Assembly: GCA_001599755.1 (NCBI GenBank)
Contig: BCHX01000007.1
Span: 3,348,001 to 3,412,000, forward strand
Reading direction: 5' to 3'
From: Gliomastix tumulicola
Taxonomy: Eukaryota; Ascomycota; Sordariomycetes; Hypocreales; Bionectriaceae
DNA: 64,000 nucleotides
Below, piece by piece: positions 11,037-22,099 of this stretch. The stretch's first letter is position 1. Each line of letters opens with the position of its first letter. The notes below the pieces were generated by a model, which made no database searches, was not told the origin of the DNA, and saw only the letters and a program-made list of their open reading frames with translations. A program made the translations under genes and the position numbers.

Positions 11037-12338
11037 ATGAAGCTCCTACCTTTCGTCTCCATGCTGGCCATTGCGCCAGCAGCACTTGCTCAACACAAGA
11101 GGAGCCCTTTCGGCATGGCGGCCGGGACAACTGGCGGCGGTAGCGCGGCTCCTATATGGCCAAACACTAACGCAGAGTGAGTGATAATGCTACGAACGGA
11201 TTAACCGGGACTATCCTGGCGAGATGTGAGGGAAGCTGATCGCAAGTGGTATCTTAGGCTCGTGGCTCTGCTTACCGACAACCAGCCTCGCGTGATTATG
11301 ATCGATAAGGTGTTTCAGTTCCTCGAAACCGAAGGCTCTACAAGCGGCCAATGCTGCATTCTGAACCAGTGTCCAGGGGGCACTGGCCATCAGTCATACA
11401 TTGGCAACACGTGTGATGGCGGTAAATGGGAAAGCTGCACTTACTGGAATGCGCCAAAGACCCCGATTGACGTCAAGAGCAACAAGTCCCTGGTGGGTGT
11501 TGGTTCCAATGCCGCCATCCGCGGCAAGTCCCTCCGGCTTAGGGGCAACGTGAGCAACATCATCATCCAGAACATACACTTCTACGACCTCAACCCCAAA
11601 TACGTCTGGGGGGGTGACGCCATCACTCTTGATGGTTGTGATCGAGTCTGGATCGACCACTGCAAATTCTCTCTTGTCGGCCGCCAGTTCATCGTCTCGG
11701 GCTGGGGCGCGGCTGGTCACGTCACCATATCCGACAACGAGTTTGATGGCCGCACGTCATGGTCTAGCTCCTGCAACGGCAAACACTACTGGGGCCTACT
11801 CCTCATCGGCGAGACAGACTACTACACCCTTGCCGGCAACTATTTCCACGATTTATCGGGCCGGGCTCCTCATCTCGGTACAGGAGACCCGTCGAAGATC
11901 GTCGGCCACGTTGTTAATAACTATTTCGAAGTAAGCACAGCAGATGAACCCAGACTTGATGGGGGGGGAAGGGGACTAATTCGGTTATTGCAGAATATTG
12001 ACGGCCATGCGCTTGACATCGAAGAGAACACCCACATGTTGATTGAAGGCAACTTCTTCCAAAATGTGAAGCAGCCTATCACCCCGGCCAGCGCTTCGAA
12101 CGGCGGTGAGATTTACTTCATACAGACTGTGGAGGACGCTTCCTATGCCCAGGGTGCTCTGGGGTATATTCCAGAGTGGAACAGAAACGGTGGTACGTCC
12201 GGAAGCATCCCCAGGATGGTTAGCACACCGGCAATCCAGAGGCTCGGCCAGTTCAAGTCGAATATCCAATGGCAACATTGGAAGGTCCAGGATGTACCAA
12301 GTAATGTCAAAGCCAACGCCGGTGTCGGCAAGGTTTAG
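11037..12338 (+). CDS. Pectin lyase, polysaccharide lyase family 1, secreted
   Basis: Three exons (11037..11176, 11258..11930, 11994..12338) give 385 residues. A signal peptide, MKLLPFVSMLAIAPAALAQ, is followed by SPFGMAAGTTGGG, the usual N-terminus of fungal pectin lyases. Then come NSNKSLVGVGS-like KSNKSLVGVG, IIIQNIHFYDLNPKYVWGGD and DRVWIDHCKF, the parallel beta-helix core and active-site groove of PL1. These enzymes cut methyl-esterified pectin by beta-elimination without calcium. The second intron (63 bases) has no stop and can be read through, so it is easily missed; removing it gives NNYFENIDGHALDIEEN, which fits the family. The promoter has a four-unit repeat and a TATA box. The flanks hold decayed genes, so this is an accessory locus. 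Confidence 0.92.
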
Positions 12339-12571
12339 AGTCCGGAACATCACGTATCTCCTAAAGGAGGAGGGGCCGAAACTACCCTCATTAGCTTCGA
12401 CGAGCTTCTAAACTTACCTGAGGATGGCCATGGCTTTATTTAACACAATTGTCACATATATTCAGAGTCTCCTGGAAAGATGACATAATCACACTTCCCT
12501 TGAATCCACCTGGTTGATCGCCCACCAACCGGTTGGCTTAGTCAGCGAGCATCCACAGTCTTTGCCCCGAA

Positions 12572-13628
12572 ATGCTCGCTCCAAAGCTCTTCTATTACAT
12601 GACAATAGAACTTTCCAACACCAATCGAACTCGCCGAAGGAAAGCATTAGCCCTCTACGTCAGCCCGAAGCCATGCTTGACAGTGGGTCAATTATTGCAA
12701 CGAATACACAGAGAAGCGATCAAGTGCCAGGAGCGCAGGCATGACGAATACGGTTGGAACCACCATGTCCATCTACCGCCGCTCCTGGAGAGCATCTTCC
12801 AGGGCGCTATTACTGGGCAGCGTGACGATTTCGCGTCGACCAGCTGGTAAGTTTACCCAGCCCAAGGTCGCTCCCCCCTCTTGTCAGACGGCCCCGGTGC
12901 CTGACCCTGTACGCGACCATACAGCATGACGGCCCAGCCCCATCGACGGTTCAAGATATTCCCTCTTCGCCCGCCAAGCTGATCGACCTACGCGTCTACG
13001 AATCGCCCCTCGAGCGTGACGAAAGCTGGGCTGCTCGCCCCAGGCAGTTCAGCCGCCATTCGCCCACACGGACGGTCAACCACACCGATTTCGAGTCCAT
13101 CAGCGCCCACCCCTCCTGCTGAGCATGGAGACTACAAAGCCTGGCGTGCACTGGGACAAGGCGCAGCTGCAGGTGGGACTGGCATGCGGCGCAGTGGTTC
13201 TTCTTCGAATGGGCTGTGGGCGAAAAACTGGCGCAGCAAGCTACCCATGACGAAAGAGAAGCGGACGACGAGGAGCGGACGACGAGGCAGAGGCGGCAGA
13301 AGACGACCCAGGCCAGGAGATGATGGAGGAGGAGGATGAGAATGGCAAGGAGGGCATGTCAACACAAGAACGGTGGATCGAGAGGCGGAAACGCATCGTC
13401 TTGTCGAACCTCGGCTTTCTCCCATGCATCATCGTTCAGAGTCATCGATGGCATCTTGTGCTCTCGACGTATGACCCCAAAACCAGGAAGACGACGTTGT
13501 GGGCAGACCACCAGTTTAACACGACGGAGAGGCATCCGGAGGTATTCTCGACAATCGCCGGCTTGAGGAGATTGACGGCGTGGGCGCGAGGCGTCTACCT
13601 GCCGTGGTTCGAGGCAAATGTCATATGA
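12572..13628 (+). pseudogene. Decayed PD-(D/E)XK nuclease-like gene
   Basis: Pieces of one protein appear in order but in different frames: QERRHDEYGWNHHVHLPPLL (from about 12722), TVNHTDFESISAHPS (to about 13120), METTKPGVHWDKAQLQVG (from about 13126), HAAQWFFFEWAVGEKLAQQ (from about 13183) and finally LGFLPCIIVQSHRWHLVLS through LTAWARGVYLPWFEANV (13320..13628). This order matches the fungal PD-(D/E)XK nuclease-like family (PF20516 type), common as multi-copy genes near mobile DNA. An intron near 12847..12924 may explain one change of frame, but the later ones lack splice sites, so at least three indels are needed. The 3' flank matches a second site at 36.15 kb. Confidence 0.65.
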
Positions 13629-13637
13629 CATAGTAGT

Positions 13638-13722
13638 CATCCACGCAGTTGAAGAACAACTTGAGCCCACATACACACCAAAATTGTATGGTCCTATAGC
13701 TCAAGTATTTATTCGACCATGT
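13638..13722 (+). repeat. Dispersed repeat, copy 1
   Basis: The bases after the decayed nuclease-like gene (from GCAGTTGAAG to ATTCGACC, including TTGTATGGTCCTATAGCTCA) recur with small changes at 36148..36228. Copy 1 directly follows the stop codon of the decayed gene, so it may be its 3' UTR. Confidence 0.65.
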
Positions 13723-13803
13723 TGCATCGTCGATTTGAGACCTTCAAATGGAGTGCACTTGGCCCAACTGTTCATATGACCAGGGACGCCTAGAAGCTTC
13801 CTC

Positions 13804-15193
13804 TTAAGCCGCATGAAGATACTCCTCGATAATCTTCAACCCCTTCGGCAGGCGCTGCGGCTCGCCCAACGTGATCCTGATATACCCCTTGAAGTCCCCC
13901 TCCTCCTTGTCCCCAAAGGCATGCCCCCCCGGGATAACAGACACGCCGCCCTCCTCCGCCAACTTTGCCACAAAAGCACCCTCATCCAACGGCTTCCCAT
14001 CTCCTCCCAGAAGCTGGACAAACGCCGTCCCGGCCCCCACGGGCCTCGTCCACCGCGCCCGTCCCGCATTCCTGCTCACAAACTCCCCAATCAGATCGAG
14101 ACTCTGCTTGCAGAGCGCAACGTTGCGCTCCAGCAGTTTGGGGCGGACGGCTTTACTGAGCGCGTACGCGCCCACGCCGTCGTCGAGCTGCGACACGCTG
14201 ATAGTAGTAAAATCGCGCGCCGTGATGATCTTGCGCTTGAGGTCGTCGTCCTTGGTGACGACCCAGCCGAGGCGTAGACCCGGGAGGCCGTACGCCTTGG
14301 AGAGCGAGCCCGTGGACACGCTCTTGGGGTAGCCGAGGGAGACAAGGGGAGACGGGTGGGAGGATGCGTCAGACGCAAAGAAGAGCGGGCTGAAGACCTC
14401 GTCGGCGAAGACGTGGATGTTGTGCTGGGTGGCGATGGCGATGATCTGCTCGAGCTGGGCGTTGGAGAGCAGGGCGCCCGTGGGGTTGTTCGGGTTGCTG
14501 TGTTGCGTCAGCATTGAGGGAGTGAGAGAGTGAAAGTGTGCACTTACTTCAGGATGATGGCCTTGGTCGTGGGCTTGATGGAAGCCGCCAGCTCATCGAT
14601 ATCCCACGACCAGCCCCCATCCTCCTTCGCCGCCCACAGCGTGACATCGACGCCGTTGAACTCGGGAAGCAGGTACAGCTGTCCGTACGTCGGATACTGG
14701 CAGATGACATGGTCGCCGGGCCCCGTCAGCGTCGACAGCACGAGTAATTGGCCTGGATGGAGCCGGGCGTGATAATGACATCTTCGGGCGAGAACGTCGC
14801 GCGGTCAGAGCTGTGGATTTCAGCGAGATTGGAGCGCAGCTGCAGGGAGCCTTTGAGGTGGCCGTAGGTGAGGGTGAGATCCGGGTCGATGGGCGCTGGC
14901 GTGGCGTCGGGGACGAGCTTCTGGAGCTCGTTCAGGGAGAGGGCCGAGGCGTAGGATCCTTGTGACTGTGAGATGGGTGTTCACGGGTGTGAATTGAATG
15001 GCCTACCGTGGAGATGCACGGTGCTCTTGGGCTGCAGGTGTGATTCATGAGTCCCGATGCATTCTGCCTTGTGACTAGGGGTGTTCACCTACCACGTACT
15101 TCCGCACTGCACTCAACGTTAGCGGTGTCAGCGAGACGGGCTGGATATCTGCTTACCCCAGGCGTCAATCTTGAACTCCCGGATATCCTTCAT
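13804..15193 (-). CDS. PLP-dependent aminotransferase (class I/II), frameshifted by one base
   Basis: Five exons fit: 15157..15193, 15093..15106, 15007..15031, 14548..14958 and 13804..14497. They sum to 1181 bases, one short of 394 codons. Exon 4 reads PEDVIITPGSIQANY and then must change frame near 14742..14750 to continue LSTLTGPGDHVICQYPTYGQ, so one base is missing there. Family marks are LNNPNNPTG across the last splice, DEVFSPL, and SLSKAYGLPGLRLGW with the PLP-binding lysine. The fold is that of aspartate-aminotransferase-type enzymes; the substrate is unknown. Either the strain carries a null allele or the assembly lost a base. The exon of 14 bases and that of 25 bases are short but keep frame and splice sites. 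Confidence 0.8.
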
Positions 15194-15762
15194 GTTGTCC
15201 GTGCTGGTCAATCTCTGGAGATTGTCAATGAATCATATCCATCCAAATTTCTCCAACAGCGTCAGCAGCCGGTATTTATGCACTTCTCTGTCTGTTATAG
15301 CCGTCCCCAGACGCTGATCTCACCGTCGCAGTCGAGATGGAAAGGCGCCGATGACCGGTCTAAATGGCGTGCTGCTGACACGCCCGCAGAGTCACAGACG
15401 CCCTGCAACGTGCACCATCCAGAGGCCGTCAATTAGATAAACGCTCCGATACCGTCCAAGAACATGATAATCATCTGCCGGACCATCGTTCCAATGCGGA
15501 TATAGCAGCCTGGCATGATCCAGTCTGGAGCGACGCGTCTGCGACGGTAAGCGACGGTATGCGCCTTGACCCGACGACACTCACTCATTCACAAGGCGGA
15601 ATTGACAAGATGATAGTAGTAGTCCATTGAAACGATTCCATGATCCTTTTAACGCTTTCGCGATCCTTCTCTAAACAATTGTGCGGATAGATGTGCCCGC
15701 AGTCCCGACGACTCATGCTTTTGATTTCTAATCCAGTAACTAACTACCCAGTCCAAAATGCC
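15194..15762. other. Intergenic between two minus-strand genes
   Basis: This holds the promoter of the aminotransferase gene and the 3' end of the next gene. No coding sequence or RNA gene is recognised. Confidence 0.4.
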
Positions 15763-17593
15763 CTACCGAAGACTGAATCTCCCCGGCCCATACCTCGTCG
15801 GCCCAAGATCGTACATGTCATGCCTCCGTTCGTCGTAGATGGGCATGATCGGGACTGCAGCGACTGTCAGTTGGTTACTTCAAGACCGATGCTCGGAGAC
15901 GGGGGGGAGACGGGGGATTGGATGGATGGCTTACGTTCGCCGACGAGCGAGACCTCATACACGGGGATGTGAATCCAGTACCCCTCGCGCAGCTTCGGCC
16001 GCGCCGACCCTTCCTCCAGGTCCGCCGGGGTGGTAGTAGTAGTGTTGCTGCTCTCCGTCGCTGCCGCTGTCTTGTCCTCCCTGGGCACGATCCGCCAGCA
16101 CTTGAGCCCCTCCATCTCCGACCGGCACGGCCGCGTCTCCGTGAGCCCCTGGATCTCCACGAGCTTGAGGTCGATGTTGCGGTACCACTCCCAGCTCGGG
16201 CAGGACAGCGTGACCTCGGCCTCGGCGGGCGCGATGCGGTCCATGAGGGCGTCGAAGGCGGGCAGCGTGTACTCGTGCAGCTGGGTCGCCGTCTTGGCCC
16301 TGTCGCGCTCGTTGAAGGGCAGGCCCAGCGCGTGGTTCACATCATCGACGTCGACGGCCTGCGACCAGGGCGTGTGGATGAAGGATATGCGGAGGTACTG
16401 GAGGGATGGGAAGACGGGGATTTGGGAGGGCGGTGGTGGCTGCTGCTGCTTCGTCTTCTTGTTCGTCTTCGTCTTCATCTCCTTGGACTGGCCTGACATG
16501 CCGGTGAAGCCGTCCTCGAAGCGGAGGATGCGCGAGTTCCAGACGAGCTCGAGGGACGTGATGGACTCGACGATGCGGGGCGAGAGGATGCCCTGGAAGC
16601 GGCGGAGGAGGATGACGGACGCGATATGGATGGTGTTGGTGCGGTACAGAATCTCCATACCTTCGATGTAGCTACGAGAGAATGAAAGATCAGCAATCAG
16701 TGACATGAAGGTAGGGAACGACAAGGAAGAGGAGGGTGCACTTACGCTTCCCGGCAAGAGTACAAGAACCCCGTGATGCCGAGGAGACACGGGCCAGGCC
16801 ACTCGCCTCCCTGCCAGCTCTCGCAGCAGCCGCCGCCCTTGAGGCACAGATCCTCGTTGGGCTCGTAGAAGCGGCTCCAGGGATGGTTCCTCCGACGTCC
16901 GAGAGGCAGACGGTCCGGTCCCCAGGCCGGGAAGCGGTGGCAGACGCAGCTGAACCACTGCCACTTCCGCTGGCCGGGGATGAGCAAACGGCGACGACGA
17001 CGCATGTTTGGCAGGCCGTTCTTGTAGTTCTTGGTGATGATGGCGGCGTGGTGCCACGAGACGTGGTCGCTGGTGGGAGGATAGAGCGCGCGCCACTCGC
17101 TCGTGGTCGTGGGCGTCTGCCATGGGCTTGCACGCAGGCTGATGTCCATGTGCAGCGTCCTCCCACCAAAGGCAAACATGAGAATCCTGCGACGGATCTC
17201 AGGCGGCAGGACAGTGAAGAACGTCCCCGTGAGCACCGACTTGCCACGCGAAGACGCCGAGCCGGGCCGCTTGCTCAGGAACGCCACCCGGGATGATCCA
17301 TCGGCGTTCGTCGTGAGGAAGGACATATGGCGCAGCTGCCGCTCCATCTGCCACTTCACATAGCGTGCATGTCCGCGCAGCAGCACCACCCAGCCGACAT
17401 TGACGACCTTGAAGCTCAGGATAAGAGTGCAGTACACGACGATAAAGACGAGATGGCACGCGAAGCCGACGTACTCGCGCACGCCGGCGGCGTCGAAGCG
17501 CGCAGCCCTCATGCCGGGGCGGCGGCCCATGAGGTCAGACACGCAGCCGGCCCATTCCTCGCGGACCGAGACGGACTGCGACCACAGCGTCAT
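15763..17593 (-). CDS. DUF7730-type fungal protein of unknown function
   Basis: Three exons (16746..17593, 15935..16671, 15763..15854) give 558 residues in frame. The N-terminus (MTLWSQSVSVREEWAGC) is followed by a hydrophobic stretch around residues 40-75. Then comes FTVLPPEIRRRILMFAFGGRTLHM, the F-box-like start of the DUF7730 region, and, after the first intron, YIEGMEILYRTNTI and ITSLELVW. Such proteins are common in Pezizomycotina and resemble F-box/LRR-like folds, but no function is known. A Lys/Gln/Pro-rich insertion lies around the middle (16430..16490). The second intron (15855..15934) has no stop and could be misread as coding. The last exon ends in a short basic/aromatic tail. The start at 17593 was chosen because upstream codons look like leader sequence. 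Confidence 0.75.
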
Positions 17594-18557
17594 CTTGCGT
17601 AAAAGCTCAGACAAATTCAGGAGGTGAAGAAGGCCACGAGGCAGGAGAGAGTGCGCCGGCCGTCGCGCTGGGGTCGCGTTGGAGGCAAGGTTTTGTTGGG
17701 GGGAGCTGACATGAAGAGAGAGAGAGAGAGCAGAGGGAGAAGGAGCTGAGATTTGGAGGTCCCAGCCCAGAAACACACACGCGACGGGCAGAAGCAACGA
17801 CTCAAGGCGACTCTCAATGTGCAGAAATATTGCAGTGGGGTTTGGTGCGACCACAGGACAGGCGCGCCGAGCCTATCATTTGCCGTGGAGGGAGGTGATG
17901 GCCGTGGTCCTGTGTAAGCTGAGACATTGGGATGCTGCCTTGGTGCTCGTAGGACTTTGATTCTTCTAGCCGGTTCTGCGGTGGTGAAGAAACAGGGCAC
18001 CGTTTTCGCACTGTTAGGGGACTGGCAGCGTTTGCAGAGGGCTGAAGTGCACAATCTGACACTCACTATCAGCACCACCACCACCGGATAGGGAATATCG
18101 CTCGCTGGCTTTTGGGTTCCAAGCCACATCACACCACCACCCGTTTGAACACGCGCGCAAACGACCCTCCGTGTGAAGTGAAATTTACGACCCCCAGAAT
18201 GCCTGCGAATCTGCCCTGCAGAGGACAGAGGGACCCCCCCATGCAGCTCCAAGACAAACAGCCCAGACAACAGGCCCAGAGACCGGGCACTAGGAGATTT
18301 TAGCAGCGTGCTAACAGTGCGATCAACGTCAGAATGCGGGGGTGAAGCACCACCCAGGCAGCAGCTGAACCGCCACGCCGGTGCTGTGTAGTGAAGCCAC
18401 GATCTCATAATGATGCAGTTGGCGTGCATCCCAGGGCGGGGAAGACGCCAGTGGAAGAGCACTTGATAAACAGCCCATCTCATCAGTACAGTCTCATCTA
18501 CTGTTCTAGCTCCTGTTTACGAGTCAGTCAAACAGCCACACACCAGCAGCAGCAGCC
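17594..18557. other. Intergenic, divergent promoters
   Basis: The DUF7730-type gene and the NmrA-like gene are transcribed away from each other, so both promoters lie here. Near 17717 is a short GA repeat. No further gene is recognised. Confidence 0.4.
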
Positions 18558-19561
18558 ATGAAAATTGCCATTGCGCCCGCCTCCCCCAAAACGGCCGCCG
18601 CCGCCATCCGCACGTTGTTGCACGCAAACGAGACAGCCGCCAATCCGGTGGAGATCCGCGCCTTCTACAGGGACACGAAGCGGGCGCCCATCGAGTTCAC
18701 GGGCGACTCGCACTTCCAGGCGCTGCAGGGCCAGCTCGAGGATTCAAAGTCGCTCGACTTTTCAGGCGTCGATGCTGTGCTCACCGTCACGCCGCCGGCG
18801 ATTGCGCCGAATGTCAGTCTGACGGAGCAGGCTGAGCGCATGTCCCGCGGCGTGAAAGAGGCGGTTGAGCGTGCGGGATGCGTGAAGAAGCTTGTCCTCG
18901 TCAGTAGTCTCGGTGCACATCTTGCCGAGGGCGTGGTAAGACACCCATCTACACATCTACAAATCTACAGCATGGTCACTTGTCTGCTACACATCTAACA
19001 CCCCCTCAGGGCGAGATCAAGACCAACAACCGCGCCGAGGCCGTCCTCGCCACGACCGACGTCCCCAGCATCACCTTCATCCGCTGCGCCTACTTCATGG
19101 AGAACTGGGCCTCGTGCGTCGAGACCCTCCAAGCCCCGGAGCCCTTCTTCTTCTCGACCGTCACGCCCCTCGACTGGAAGGTACCCATGGTCGCCGTCCG
19201 CGATATCGGAGCGGTGCTTGCGCGTGAGGTCGTCTCGGGCATGAAGACGTCCAGCGCCGACCCCTACATTTATGAATTGCACGGGCCGCAGGAGTATGAT
19301 CCGTCGGACGTGCGCGATGCGCTGAGCAAGATCATCAATCGGCCGGTCGCTGTGAAGCCGGTAGAGAGGCACCAGCTGCTCGAATTCTTCCAGAAGGTGT
19401 TCCCGCCCAATGTCGCGTCTGAGTTCCAGGAGATGACAGTGGGATTTCTGCCAGGCGGGAAGATGATTGTTGAGCCGGATCCGGTGACAAGGGAGGTTAT
19501 CCGTGGTGAGACGCAGCTGGAGGATGCGCTGAGGGATCTCGTAAAGGGGGCGACTGGATGA
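18558..19561 (+). CDS. NmrA-like NAD(P)-binding protein
   Basis: Exons 18558..18935 and 19010..19561 give 309 residues. The Rossmann-like layout of the NmrA/atypical SDR family is visible: VDAVLTVTPPA, KKLVLVSSLGAHL, TFIRCAYFMENW and VAVRDIGAVLAREV (the 'D-I-G/A' block). The substrate-region Tyr-x-x-x-Lys is absent, as usual for NmrA-like proteins. The N-terminal strand reads IAIAPASPKTAAAAIRTLL, where the family normally has GATGxxG, so dinucleotide binding may be lost or altered. Members are redox sensors or isoflavone-reductase-like enzymes. The specific role is unknown. Confidence 0.8.
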
Positions 19562-19783
19562 TATTGTGCATGAATGAATTGAATAAATGATTGATCGATT
19601 GATTGATGTAAAATGTGAGGGTGACACTGGCGCTGTTTGAGTGATGAGTGATCGTCCGTAAATAGCCGAAGAAAGCCGAGGCGCGTCCAACGGATCCGAC
19701 CTCGGGCGCTCTCACTAAAGATCGACCTCGTCTTTCCAACATCATCAATTCGGCACCGGGACACAGCCAGACAGTTGCACATC

Positions 19784-20852
19784 ATGCGTTCCCTATCAAT
19801 GCGCCTGCTGAGGCCCAATCTACAGATTCCAAGCTGTCCGCCCGCAGCCCGATACTTCTCCCACACCAGCGCGTCATTCCAGAACGCTACAGACCCCTCA
19901 AACAGAGCATCATCGTCACCATCATCGACGACACAGCTCAGTGCACGGTGGCTGTCGGATCTCAAGACACAGGCTGGCAAGTCAAGTCGTCGTGAGGAGG
20001 GTCAGCGGGTGCTAGATTATCTCAGCGAGCATTGGCTGGAGCTGCTGGCCGGTGCGGAAGGGTTTTTGTCAGCGCCCAGATGGGGACTGCCGAATCATAG
20101 GATTCTTTGGGGAGACATGGTAGGCTGGCAAAACTCTACTTGAGATGTAGAAGAAATGGAATGCTGACAGGTATCTACGATGATGCGCAATTCAGGACAG
20201 CATGGTATGTAGCCCGCTCTTCACTCGATCTGAAGATGGACTAACAAGACGCAGGGTATGTAACACCGTTGGTGCCATATACGGTTCGGACGTCAGCTGA
20301 CTTGCCCAGGACACGTAAATAACATCATGTATAACCGCTTTGCCGAGTCTTCCCGCGTCAACTACTTCGTCAACTTCTCCCAGGCCGTGAATGACGAGCA
20401 CAGCCAGGCGTGGATCGATCTCATGACACCAAAGGGAACCGGGTTGATTCTCAAGAGCATCAAGACTGATTACAAATTCGTACGTACTTCGTCCTTTCTT
20501 TCCTTGACTATCACAGTACCGTTCGAAAGAATGAGACAGGTTACCATGACCCTGACCACTTCTCCAGCCCCTCGTCTACCCAGACACCATCACAGTCCTC
20601 CACAAGCTTCTCTCCAGGCCAGATCCAACCTCCACGAGCATCGACATGGAGGTCGTCATCATCTCCCACGAGGAGCAGAGGCCTGCTGCCCGGTGCTTCG
20701 AGGACATTGTCGTTTATGACTACCGCGCGGCTAAGAAAGCAGTCCTCCCGACCTTTATGGTCGATGAGCTGGACGGAGCCTATGATGCGCAGGAGGAAGC
20801 CAAAACCAAGGCACTGGCCAAGATTCAAGAGCTGCAGCAAAGTCTAGACTAG
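19784..20852 (+). CDS. Mitochondrial hotdog-fold thioesterase-like protein with a one-base exon
   Basis: The only model that keeps the family sequence has exons 19784..20119, 20196..20204, 20255..20255, 20310..20479 and 20568..20852 (266 residues). The joined protein reads ILWGDMDSMGHVNNIMYNRF, the conserved start of the hotdog domain (4-hydroxybenzoyl-CoA-thioesterase type), with the acidic residue and HVNN of the active site. The N-terminus (MRSLSMRLLRPN, many Arg/Ser, then ARYFSHTS) looks like a mitochondrial presequence. All introns have GT..AG ends, GTATGT donors flank the single G at 20255, and the intron before it has a GACTAAC branch. Skipping the G puts a TAA stop three codons on. 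Function: probably hydrolysis of an acyl-CoA, with the substrate unknown. Confidence 0.78.
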
Positions 20853-21124
20853 ACATCCATGGGTTCACAAATTAGACACAGTACATTAGACACGTGTACA
20901 CACAGAGCAGATAGAAGGTAGTCATCAACGAATGTGGTGTATAATGTTCATGATAGCGACAGTTTTCCCTACTCATCCATCAAACTCCTGTTCAGGTATC
21001 CAAAAGATGTCGTAGACCCGGGCTCCCCTGTGGGATGGCCCATATGTACGATCCCGAGTCCAAGATATATACATGAAGCGAATGAATATACGTCTAGTCT
21101 CGTCTAGAGATCCAGATGGCGCGT

Positions 21125-22099
21125 CTAAGCGGTGACGTAGTGGGCGACATAGCCGGCCTCCAGACGGACGCCGTAGCCGTCGTGGGTGTTGCCGTCGGGG
21201 TAACCGGGCTATTTGGTGTCAGTGAGGGTGTTCTTAGTAAGGAGAGAGGTAGAGAGTTACATACCCAGTTGCCACCAACAGCGACGTTGAAGATGAAGAA
21301 CAGGGGTCGCTGAGCGAGCGCAGCCCAGACCTAGACAATAAGTCAGTACATCTCCTCTGATACCAGGCAATACATAGTCAATGCTTACATTGGCGTTGCC
21401 AATCCTGGAGCCAGTCACACGGTGGTGCTCACGACCGTCCATGAAGAAGGTGATGCTCTGGTCGAGGAAGTTACCAGGGCGGCGGTCGATCTCAGCACGC
21501 CACGTGTGCCAGCCCTGGTCAGGGATACCAGTCGAGGCACCAATACCGTTGCCCTCGTTGCAGATTCCACCAGGGTACACATCACAGTGGATGGTAGAGT
21601 GACCAGTCAAGATACCATTGACGGTCTCGAGAATGTCAATCTCACCGCAGGCCGGCCAGGGGGTGCCGTTGCGGATGGCATCACCCAGCATCCAGTACGC
21701 GGGCCAGATGCCCTGCTTGTTCCCCGGGGACGACTCGCCAAACATGATGGCGGCCTCGACGCGCGTCAGCCGGCCCTCCTGCGGCGTGAAGGTGTACTTG
21801 GACTCGATGCGGCCCGAGGTCCAGCCCTTGGGCTGCGAGCCGTCCCGCCAGGGCACCAGCTGCAGCGTGTCGCCGCCGCTGACCTGGGCGTTGCGGCTGC
21901 TGCGCTGGTACACCTGCAGCTCGTTGTTGACGCCCAGGTCGCCCTGCAGGATGTTCCAGTTCCCCTCGTTGGGCAGCTGGCCCGCGGGGCCGCCGAAGCT
22001 GTCCTGCCAGACGCGGTTGAAGCCCGCGTACTGGGGCGCGTCCCAGGCGTTGGCGAACGCCGCGGCGGCCAGGACGGACGAGATGGAGAGCTTGACCAT
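21125..22099 (-). CDS. GH16 endo-beta-1,3(4)-glucanase-like, secreted
   Basis: Exons 21389..22099, 21265..21330 and 21125..21208 give 286 residues. A signal peptide (MVKLSISSVLAAAAFANA) precedes a laminarinase-type domain. The catalytic motif GEIDILE places the nucleophile at Glu153, Asp155 and the acid/base at Glu158. WPAYWMLGD and GWHTWRAEID flank it, and FFIFNVAVGGNWPG spans the last splice. Enzymes of this type cut beta-1,3 or mixed-linkage glucans of plant or fungal walls. It is intact and of normal length, with no wall anchor or binding module. Confidence 0.9.

Noticed and set aside
11931..11993. Reading the second pectin lyase intron as coding
   Set aside because: It has GTAAGC and TTGCAG ends and interrupts a conserved beta-helix repeat; removing it restores the family sequence.
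15855..15934. Reading the last DUF7730 intron as the C-terminus
   Set aside because: A clean GTAAGC donor and CTGCAG acceptor join to a further in-frame exon with a stop at 15763.
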